From contig NZ_PIOD01000005.1 of NCBI RefSeq assembly GCF_003369565.1, positions 248,001-312,000 of the forward strand: a stretch of 64,000 nt of DNA, in the 5' to 3' direction. The notes below the pieces were generated by a model. It saw only the letters and a program-made list of their open reading frames with translations. It was not told the DNA's origin and made no database searches. The translations under genes and the position numbers were made by a program. This DNA is from Oceanobacillus chungangensis (GTDB taxonomy: Bacteria > Bacillota > Bacilli > Bacillales > Amphibacillaceae). The first letter of the stretch is position 1, and every line of letters starts with the position of its first letter. Of the stretch, positions 17,976 to 26,300 are shown piece by piece.

Positions 17976-19712
17976 ATGAAGAAAATAAGCTTAGCAGTGG
18001 CGCTGTCACTTATCATGCAAATAATCTTTTTACAATCACCAGTCGCTGCAGAGAGTACGAATCAGAGTGAGCAATCAGACGTAGATAATACTACGGAAAC
18101 TCAAAAAGAAGCGTACAATGAATTTGGAATTAAGATTGGTACAGAAGTTTATGGGGAAGACATCAGTGAGTTAAGTGAAGAGGAATTACAATACATACCA
18201 GAGGGCTGGCGTGACGGCATTTTTGATGATAGCCATCACGAAACGGAAGAAGAACCGGCTGCTACTTTGAATGCATCCTATCCAGATGTGAATAATTATA
18301 TAAAGAATATGAAGCCAGTTAATATTGAGTATAACCATATTAGTCACCTGACGAAATTTCATTATCGTGGAGGGTATGGTGCTGTAGAAGGTGTCGTAGC
18401 ACATGAGACAGCAAATGATCGTTCAAATATTAATGGTGAAATAAGTTGGATGAAACAAAATCATAAGAATGCTTTTGTCCATGCCTTTGTCGATCATAAC
18501 CGCATTATTGAAACACACCCAACACAATATGGCGCATGGGGTGCGGGTCGTCATGCGAATAAACGATTTGTCCATGTCGAACTAGTGCGAGTTGATAATT
18601 TTGACCAATTTGCTCGTTCCATTAATAATTACGCATACTATGTTGCTAAAGTTTTACAAGATTATAATTTAGGTGTAACAGATGCTGAGAATACAGGTAA
18701 AGGTACGTTATGGTCCCATCGAGCAGTTTCCGAGCATCTTGGTGGTACGAATCATGTAGATCCACATGGATATTTCGCAAGATATGGCTATAAATGGAAT
18801 GATTTTGTTACATTAGTAACTTCTAAGTACAATGAAATGAATGTTCCTAGAATTTCTGGCCATAGCCGTTATGATACAGCAGTAGCAATCAGTCAAGATG
18901 GATGGAAAACTGCAAACTCGGTTGTCGTCGCTCGTGGTGATGACTACGCTGATGCACTAGCGGGAGTTACCTTAGCGAAGAAGTATAATTCACCATTATT
19001 ACTAACGCAATCTAACAAGTTTACGGATGTAACGAAAAAAGAGATCCAGCGATTAAAAGCTACTAATATATATATTCTTGGTGGTGAGCTGGCGGTAAGT
19101 AAATCGGTTGAAAATGAAATGAAGAAATTAGTTCCTAGAGTAAAACGAATTAGTGGGGGCTCTCGTGTAGAAACTGCTGTGGCTATTGCCAAAGAAGTAA
19201 AGAGTAGTGTCCGGACAGCAGTAGTAGTTGACGGTTATGATTTCCCAGATGCTCTGTCCGTTGCATCTTATGCAGCACAACGAGGAATGCCAATTCTATT
19301 AACACAAAATAATAAGTTGCCTGGACAAACGAAGCAGGCGTTAAAAGATTTAAGAATAACAAATACTTTGGCAATTGGTGGTAACTTAGCAATTAATGAT
19401 AATGTATTTAAACAACTTCCAAAACCAGTAAGAATATCTGGACAAAATCGTTATGAGACGGCAGTGAAGGTTGCAGAATATTTTAATGCTAAAAATAAAC
19501 ATTATTATATTACAACAGGATTAGAATTCCCTGATGCGCTCTCAAGTGCTGCATTAGCTGCTAAGGAGGGGACAGGCATTTTATTGGTAGGTACAAGTAT
19601 ACCAAAACCTGTCGATACATTTATTACGAGAAATAGAATTAATAATTTTACGATTGTTGGTGGAACGACGATAATTCCGCCAAAAGTCCAGCAAGCATTG
19701 TCAAGATACTAA
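17976..19712 (+). CDS. Secreted N-acetylmuramoyl-L-alanine amidase with three CWB2 repeats
   Basis: The 578-residue protein has a signal peptide (AVALSLIMQIIFLQSPVAAES), an acidic linker, and an amidase_2 (PGRP/T7 lysozyme-like) domain from about residue 110 to 275. Likely zinc ligands are His143 (VVAHETA) and residues in NHVDPHGYF (His260/Asp262/His264 area); HAFVDHNRIIETHP and WGAG match the family core. Enzymes of this family cut the bond between N-acetylmuramate and L-alanine in peptidoglycan. Three CWB2 repeats follow from about residue 292 and would hold the enzyme on the wall, probably for cell separation or wall turnover. It is the fourth CWB2 protein in a row, and the ribosome site AGGAGG fits the chosen ATG. 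Its terminator is shared with the convergent LCP gene. Confidence 0.9.
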   Translation: MKKISLAVALSLIMQIIFLQSPVAAESTNQSEQSDVDNTTETQKEAYNEFGIKIGTEVYGEDISELSEEELQYIPEGWRDGIFDDSHHETEEEPAATLNASYPDVNNYIKNMKPVNIEYNHISHLTKFHYRGGYGAVEGVVAHETANDRSNINGEISWMKQNHKNAFVHAFVDHNRIIETHPTQYGAWGAGRHANKRFVHVELVRVDNFDQFARSINNYAYYVAKVLQDYNLGVTDAENTGKGTLWSHRAVSEHLGGTNHVDPHGYFARYGYKWNDFVTLVTSKYNEMNVPRISGHSRYDTAVAISQDGWKTANSVVVARGDDYADALAGVTLAKKYNSPLLLTQSNKFTDVTKKEIQRLKATNIYILGGELAVSKSVENEMKKLVPRVKRISGGSRVETAVAIAKEVKSSVRTAVVVDGYDFPDALSVASYAAQRGMPILLTQNNKLPGQTKQALKDLRITNTLAIGGNLAINDNVFKQLPKPVRISGQNRYETAVKVAEYFNAKNKHYYITTGLEFPDALSSAALAAKEGTGILLVGTSIPKPVDTFITRNRINNFTIVGGTTIIPPKVQQALSRY

Positions 19713-19726
19713 TTGATGACAAAAAC

Positions 19727-19766
19727 AAAGACAGGATTCTCTTTTACAGAGAATCCTGTCTTTTAA
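19727..19766. terminator. Bidirectional terminator between amidase and LCP genes
   Basis: AAAGACAGGATTCTC (19727-19741) pairs perfectly with 19750-19764; T residues follow and A residues precede, so it can serve both converging transcripts. Confidence 0.85.
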
Positions 19767-19838
19767 CTAGAACCTATTCTTATTTCAATTCACATAGCAA
19801 GCGAAGCCACGTTCTGTGAAACGTTTGCGGTCTGTCAC

Positions 19839-20858
19839 TTAATTAGTTTCTCCATATGCAGAAGCTTCATAAAATCTATCATCCTCATACGATGATGATG
19901 CGATTTCTAAGTGGTCCTTAAGCACTGCTTTCACTTCATCAAGTGAAGCTTCATCTACTATCTGATAACTAACACCATTAATCGTTTCCGGATATGTTTC
20001 CAATTTCAATTTATCGATTTTACTCGTGCTGAAATTGGAATACTCTTTAGCGAAACCAAGCACTTCACTGATTCGCATATTCGTTTCAACATTGTTTCCA
20101 ACTTCTCTAGCTAAGTCATCTATTTTAGTTACTGTACCAACGGATAGGGCTTTACTAATAATCGCTTGGATTACTTCTTGCTGTCTTTCGTTTCTGCCTA
20201 TATCGCCTCTTGGATCCTCATATCGCATCCGAGCATAAGCTAATGCATATCTACCATCTAATTCCATTTCGCCCTCATAGAATTGCAGTTTCTCCGCTTT
20301 ACGATCATCACTGTTTTGTTGGAAATCGAATGGGACATCGACTGTAACACCGCCTAGAATATCAATTACATTTTTAAATGCATCAAAATTAACGGTAGCA
20401 TAGTAATCAATTGGAATATCTAAAAAGTTCTCTACAGTTTCAATCGTCATTTTCTTTCCACCGAAAGAGTGTGCATGGGTAATTTTATCTTGAATACCTC
20501 TACCTGTAATCTCGACTAGTGTATCCCTTGGTATACTTAATAGCTTAAGTCTTTCATCATCGGGATTAAATGTAGCTATCATTAAAGTATCTGTACGACC
20601 ATTCTGTCCATTTGTAGAATAATCTTCTACTCCCATCAGTAAGACAGATACAGGATCTTTACTTATTGAAACAACCTCTTCACGCAGGTCTGATTTTTCT
20701 CTACCTAAATCATCATAAGACTCACTTGCAGCTTGTAGGGTTTGAATCGCCATATACCCACCAAAACCGACTAACACAAGAAACATTAGGATTACGATAA
20801 ATAAAATACGACGTAATCTCTTTTTCTTTTTTGTTTTACGTACTAATATACGACCCAT
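19839..20858 (-). CDS. LytR-CpsA-Psr (LCP) family wall polymer ligase
   Basis: The 339-residue protein has a basic cytoplasmic tip (KTKKKKRLRR), one membrane segment (about residues 17-37) and an extracellular LCP domain. Family residues are seen in GRTDTLMIATFNPDD, LLSIPRDTLVEI, GGVTVDVPFDF and LAYARMRYEDPRGDIGR; the arginines and aspartates bind the pyrophosphate of polyprenyl-linked polymer. LCP enzymes move teichoic acid or other anionic polymers from undecaprenyl pyrophosphate to peptidoglycan. Its neighbours are tagD and a tagA-like gene on one side and four CWB2 proteins on the other, so it may attach the polymer these proteins bind. ATG follows GGAGAA. B. subtilis paralogues are TagT, TagU and TagV; I cannot tell which one this equals. 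Confidence 0.88.
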   Translation of the reverse strand: MGRILVRKTKKKKRLRRILFIVILMFLVLVGFGGYMAIQTLQAASESYDDLGREKSDLREEVVSISKDPVSVLLMGVEDYSTNGQNGRTDTLMIATFNPDDERLKLLSIPRDTLVEITGRGIQDKITHAHSFGGKKMTIETVENFLDIPIDYYATVNFDAFKNVIDILGGVTVDVPFDFQQNSDDRKAEKLQFYEGEMELDGRYALAYARMRYEDPRGDIGRNERQQEVIQAIISKALSVGTVTKIDDLAREVGNNVETNMRISEVLGFAKEYSNFSTSKIDKLKLETYPETINGVSYQIVDEASLDEVKAVLKDHLEIASSSYEDDRFYEASAYGETN

Positions 20859-21012
20859 CGTATTTCTCCTTTAACTCCGTAAAATGTTTATCTTATTAAT
20901 TATAATTACTACTTACTTTAATTGCAATACAAACTAAGACATAACTATTATAAATGATTGATGTTAAGGATAGGTTACAATTATAAGTAAAATAAAAGTA
21001 ATTTACCTTATA

Positions 21013-21414
21013 TTAGAGTTCATACGGGTTTTTTCTAAAGACATTTTGTTTAATTGTTGTACTGGATATTCCGTTCGTTCGGGGTAAATATACAACGTCG
21101 CAATAATCTTGTAAATAATCAAATTTACCTTTCCAATCGTCACCCATTACGAAAATATCGATATTGTATTTTTGGATATCTGCAACCTTTTGTTCCCAAG
21201 AATATTCTGGGATAACAAAATCAACATATCGAATCGATTCTAATATTAGTTTACGATGCTCAAAAGAATGGTATGCCTGCTTTCTTTTTTCTTGATTAAA
21301 TTCATCGGTAGAAATACCTACCGTAAGATGGCCGCCCATCCCCTTTGCCCGCCTCAGTAGATGAATATGGCCAACGTGGATTAAATCAAAAGTGCCATAC
21401 GTGATAATCTTCAT
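21013..21414 (-). CDS. tagD: Glycerol-3-phosphate cytidylyltransferase
   Basis: The 133-residue length and all motifs match TagD: GTFDLIHVGHIHLLRRA (the HxGH nucleotidyltransferase signature), FVMGDDWKGKFD and LPRTNGISSTTIK. The enzyme makes CDP-glycerol from CTP and glycerol-3-phosphate in the cytoplasm, the donor for poly(glycerol phosphate) teichoic acid. The gene is divergent from the tagA-like gene with a 118-base AT-rich promoter region between them, as in the B. subtilis tag locus, and in tandem with the LCP gene. The stop and the LCP start are about 150 bases apart. Confidence 0.93.
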   Translation of the reverse strand: MKIITYGTFDLIHVGHIHLLRRAKGMGGHLTVGISTDEFNQEKRKQAYHSFEHRKLILESIRYVDFVIPEYSWEQKVADIQKYNIDIFVMGDDWKGKFDYLQDYCDVVYLPRTNGISSTTIKQNVFRKNPYEL

Positions 21415-21532
21415 CGTGGTTTATTCCTCCAAATAGCGCGACATTGATTAAATAATACCACATATTACGTCTAAATTTGATATATTATTAATAAATATAA
21501 TAAAATTTGTGGGAGCAAAAGGATGTTAATAA

Positions 21533-22258
21533 ATGGAAAACGAAATAAAGATTGCGTCAATTAATGTTAATAATCTAAGCAAAAAGAATCTATTACACTA
21601 TCATCTTTTTTCGCGATTGAATCTGCAACAAAAATGTATGGTTGTTTTAGCAAATTCTGAACTGCTTCTAGAAACGAAGGAAAATCAAGCGTATAAGGCG
21701 GTAATCGAGCAAGCAGATTATGTGCTGCCAGCAAGCAAAGGATTGATTCTTGCTGCAAAAAAGCGAAAAAAAGCATTTCATGAACAAATCGATAGTGAAG
21801 AATTAATGATAGATTTACTTAAATTTGCTGAAGTTCAAGGGCTAAGCTGTTATTTTTTAGGTGGAAAAGATTATATTAATGAGAAACTTATTTTAGAGAT
21901 AGAGAAGCGATTTCCAAAACTATCCGTCGTGGGTCATCGTCACGGGACATTTGATCTTAATGATCCACAAATAGTGAAAAATGTACAGGAAGCAAATGCT
22001 GATATTGTTTTTGTATCGTTGAAGGGAAATAGGCAGGAGCAGTGGATTGCAAATACATTCGGTAGCTGCAACAAAGGGTTATTTATCGGAGTTGGCGAGA
22101 GCTTTGATATTTTAGCAGGAGAAATGAAACGTATTCCCGACCAATGGAGAAAATTAAATTTAGCTTGGATATATCGAATACTTATCAAACCTTCTACTAT
22201 TAAGAATGCAAGTAAAATTCAGAGAATCATAACACAAATTTTGCTGGGAAAAGACTAG
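21533..22258 (+). CDS. Divergent TagA/WecG/CpsF-family glycosyltransferase-like protein
   Basis: The 241-residue protein has the length and block order of TagA, which adds ManNAc to undecaprenyl-PP-GlcNAc in linkage-unit synthesis: CYFLGGKDYINEKL, GNRQEQWIANTF, GVGESFDILAGEMKR and WIYRILIKPS. However, the conserved LP-D-G block reads ADYVLPASKGLI, so the Asp thought to be the catalytic base is replaced (Ala67-Ser68), and the following block reads EQIDSEELM instead of an Arg/Gly-Asp/Asn form. It could be inactive, have a shifted mechanism or use another substrate. Its position divergent from tagD still points to teichoic acid synthesis. I leave the symbol empty for this reason. The start ATG follows AAAAGGA at a rather long spacing. 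Confidence 0.75.
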   Translation: MENEIKIASINVNNLSKKNLLHYHLFSRLNLQQKCMVVLANSELLLETKENQAYKAVIEQADYVLPASKGLILAAKKRKKAFHEQIDSEELMIDLLKFAEVQGLSCYFLGGKDYINEKLILEIEKRFPKLSVVGHRHGTFDLNDPQIVKNVQEANADIVFVSLKGNRQEQWIANTFGSCNKGLFIGVGESFDILAGEMKRIPDQWRKLNLAWIYRILIKPSTIKNASKIQRIITQILLGKD

Positions 22259-22445
22259 ATGTTAGGCTACTTTCTTAAATCCAGATGACGCACATTACGA
22301 TTAGGTGACTGGCACTCCTTGAATTTTATTCAAAATTATTATTTGAAAGTTGCGTAATAATATAGCAAGGAGTTGAGTATAAAGGCATGAATGCACTATC
22401 TTTTAAAATGACGATTTAGTTGCGCTTCAACGAAATTACGCTGTA

Positions 22446-22838
22446 TTATTTTTGCAACTGTATTGCCTTTTTTGCTAATCGGTCTGCATTTTTATTATTG
22501 CTTTCAGGAATCCATTTAATAAAAAAGTATGGAAAATGACTTATTTCTTCTCTAATAGTTTCTAGTAAAGGGAGGAATGTTTTATTTTTTGTGAAGTCAT
22601 TTTCGATAACATCCACTACTACTTGTGAATCGGATCGTAACGATATAATCTCATTTGGAAACGTTCCCTTGCATATTTCCAGTGCTTTGATAACCGCATG
22701 AAATTCCGCCTCGTGATTGGTTAGATTCTCTAGAGGGAATGTATATTCATAGCTTTTCCCGTTCGCTTTAATATAGATACCGGCTCCACTAAGTCCCAAA
22801 TTGCTATTTGATGCGCCATCCGTATAAACTTCAATCAA
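22446..22838 (-). CDS. RNase HI-family protein
   Basis: This 130-residue protein has an RNase H fold with the four acidic residues in place: Asp7 (YTDGAS), Glu45 (NHEAEF), Asp70 (RSDSQ) and Asp119 (NADRLAKKA). It lacks the basic handle of E. coli RNase HI, like the short Bacillus paralogues. Family members cut RNA in RNA-DNA hybrids with divalent metals. It is a single gene pointing toward the tagA-like gene; I see no functional link to its neighbours. Between it and the tagA-like stop is a short AT-rich gap with no clear terminator. Confidence 0.85.
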   Translation of the reverse strand: MIEVYTDGASNSNLGLSGAGIYIKANGKSYEYTFPLENLTNHEAEFHAVIKALEICKGTFPNEIISLRSDSQVVVDVIENDFTKNKTFLPLLETIREEISHFPYFFIKWIPESNNKNADRLAKKAIQLQK

Positions 22839-23378
22839 CTTGACCCCACCTTTACCCGCTTATCATATTACCATTTTACACTAAAAATATTATTCCTCAT
22901 ATTCCTTAGTTACTATAGGGAAAAAAGCGATGTTATCTTCCTCAATAAACTTAAAAAATAGAAACAAGTAATTCACCAAGTTCATATATTCACGAAATAA
23001 TACCACACTAACAGAGGCTGCGAAGCTAGTCCATTCCTTTAAATTATATAAAGTTTTTTTAACACAAAACTAAAGATAAATTAACAATCAACGTACTTGG
23101 ATAGGTATAAAGACAGAATCGCAACTCATAATAAAATAAAGCCCCAAATGTGGCAAGTGTAAGGGAAAAACGATTATTTTATCCATAAATGACAATTTCT
23201 TCAAAAATCAAGTGAAAATATAATAGGTTCTATTGAACTAGTTCCAAAGTAATGAACCCTCCGAATGATTGATGAAACGGTAAATTGACACGAAATTTAA
23301 TGATACTTATACTTAAATCGAATTGATAGAATACTAGAAAATTAAAGGGTCTGACCCTAAAAGGAGAGCTTAATCAAA
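22839..23378. other. Gene-free region upstream of the large nuclease gene
   Basis: About 540 AT-rich bases with no supported gene. TTAACA/TATAAA-like promoter boxes occur near 23080-23110. A short palindrome AGGGTCTGACCCT lies at about 23346-23358, just ahead of the AAAGGAGAG ribosome site. I see no known riboswitch or tRNA. Confidence 0.3.
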
Positions 23379-26300
23379 ATGAGTAAAGCTATATGGAGAA
23401 GGTTACTGAGTTTCCTATCGGTATTCACACTCGTAATTAATTTGCTGCTACCAACACTGCCAATTGTCGCAAGTGCGGAAACAGTAGATTCATCGGATTT
23501 AATTATTTCGGAATACATAGAGGGAAGCAGCTTTAATAAAGCAATCGAGCTTTATAATGGCACTGATCAGGCAATAAATTTAAGCGAATACACGCTTGAG
23601 CTTTTTGCAAATGGAGCGACTTCAGCTAGCCAAAAATTAAAGCTGGAAGGTACATTAGCAGCTGGAACAGCCTATGTTTTATATCATAATCAAGCAAATG
23701 ATGCAATAAAAGCAAAGGGCGATTTTGCGAACAATAGCGTTATTAATTTTAATGGTGATGACGCAATTGTACTTAAGAAAGCGGATAATGTAACAGACTC
23801 GATTGGTCAAGTTGGCAAACGAATTGAAAACTTAAAAGACGTTACTTTAGTAAGAAATAGCAATATTACAACAGGTGATAAGATTATTGACGATGCCTTT
23901 GACCCAGCAATCGAATGGACAGCATTCCCTAAAGATGATGCATCGAATTTAGGAAAGCATACAATAGATGGTGCTGCACCTGAAGACCCTAATGAGCCGG
24001 GAAATCCAGTTGGCGTCATGTCCATTGTGGATGCACGCAAACAAGCGACTGGCGATGTTAAGGTAAAAGGAATTGTCACAGCGAAATTAAAAAACACCGT
24101 TCATTTTCAAGATGAAACAGCTGCACTTGCGATTTACCCGAGCTCATTAGATGTGAAAATTGGCGATGAAATTACGGTTTCAGGTACTCTTAGTGCATAC
24201 AATGGTTTATTGCAATTACAAAATGTCTCCATTGAAGGGGAAGCAAAGCAAGTCGGTGTACCAGATGCAATCGTATTAACTGGCGAACAGCTTAATGAAG
24301 AAAATGAGTCGAAATTAGCATCAGTGAACAATATTACAATTGAAGATGTTCAGGAAGGCAATGGCTGGGCAAATTATACAGCAACTGATGGAACGGAATT
24401 TATCGTGCGTGATGAAAGAGGTACCCTCGGCTTAGAAGCAGGAAATACGTATGATTCGATTACAGGAATTGTTCAGGAGTTCAATGGTGCATTCCAAATC
24501 ATTCCTAGAAATACAGCAGATATCATTGCAGATGAATCAGCAGTTCAGGCAGTAACAGCTACACCTGGTGCGGGCACGATGCCGACAGGAACAGAAGTAA
24601 CGTTAGCAACAGGAACAGAGGGAGCAACGATTTACTTTACTACAAATGGTGATGAGCCAACAGAAGAAAGTGTTATATACAAGGAACCAATCGTGCTTGA
24701 GCAAGATACGACAATTAAAGCAATCGCCGTAAAAGAAGGGCTGAAAGCAAGTAATGTTGCATCATTTGCATATAAGGTTTTCGATCAGGAAGCTGGAATG
24801 CAAATCCATGATATTCAAGGTGAATCACATGAGTCACCGTTAAAAGGAACATTTGTAAATGATATTCAAGGTGTTGTTACGTATACGTATAAAATTGGCA
24901 GCGGCAACTATTTCCATTTCCAAACACCAGATAATTTAGCAGACGACAATCCAAAAACGTCGGAAGGTATCGTTGTATATACTGGAAATAAAGCTGGAAA
25001 TGTGGAAGTTGGTGATTTGGTTAGCGTATCAGGTACTGTTGATGAGTACCATATCGATGGTTATAACGATACTAAACAAGAAACCGATTTATCTGTCACA
25101 CAAATTAATGCTAGAGATGATCGTGGTGGAATTGTAGAAACTGTAAAGAGTAATGTAGGGATGCCAGCACCGATTATAATAAATGAAGAGAATCTTCCAT
25201 CCGAAGTTATCGACAATGACAGCTTTGCAGTATTTGATCCTGAAGAGGATGCGATTGACTTCTGGGAAAGCTTAGAAGGAATGCTAGTTGAGGTTGGTAC
25301 AGTGAAGGCTGTTGCACCACAAGAGCATGGCGACTTAATCACCGTTCTGGAAAACAGAGAAACAAATACAATTCATGGTGGTGTGAAGTTAACAGAAGAA
25401 ACAGCGAATCCAGACCGCATCCAATTCAAGCTGTATGATAATAACGAGGCAAGAGATTTTGAAGTAGCAACTGGCGATGAATTTACCGGTCCAATTACAG
25501 GTGTTGTCAATTATGGCTTCCAAAATTATAAGATTTATGCTGATTTAGAAGAGATGCAGGCTAAATTTGTAAAAGGAGAAACAACACCAGAAACAACCAC
25601 AATTGAAAAAGAAGAAGACAAATTAACGGTAGCATCTTATAACTTGGAAAACTTCTCAAACAATAAAGCATCATCATCCGATGATAAAGCTAGAAAATTA
25701 GCACGAGCATTTGCGAAAGATATGCAAAGTCCTGATATTATCGGTGTTACTGAAGTGCAGGATAATAATGGGCAGGATGCAGGAGATTCAGCAGCAAATG
25801 AAAGCTATGAGCGTTTAATTCAAGCGATTGTTGATGCCGGCGGAGTTCAATACGAATATGCCAATATTGATCCAGTGAATAATGCAGATGGTGGGGCACC
25901 AAATGCCAATATTCGTGTTGGTTTCTTGTACAACCCAGAGCGTGTGACATTAACAGAGGGTATGCCTGCAGGTGACGCAACAACAGCAGTTGGCTATAAA
26001 GATGGAAAATTAACACATAATCCAGGACGAATTGATCCAAAAAATGATGCGTTTAATAACAGTCGTAAGCCTTTAGCAGCTCAATTTGATTTCCAAGGTG
26101 AAAGTGTTATCGTTATTGCCAATCACTGGAATTCAAAATCTGGGGATACGCCATTATTTGGCTCTACCCAACCACCAGTTTACGACAGTGAAGTACAGCG
26201 TAAGAAAATCGCTACAATCGTAAGTAATTTCGTAACAGATATTAAGAATCAAAATCCAGAAGCAAATATCGTATCTGTCGGTGACTTTAATGATTATCAG

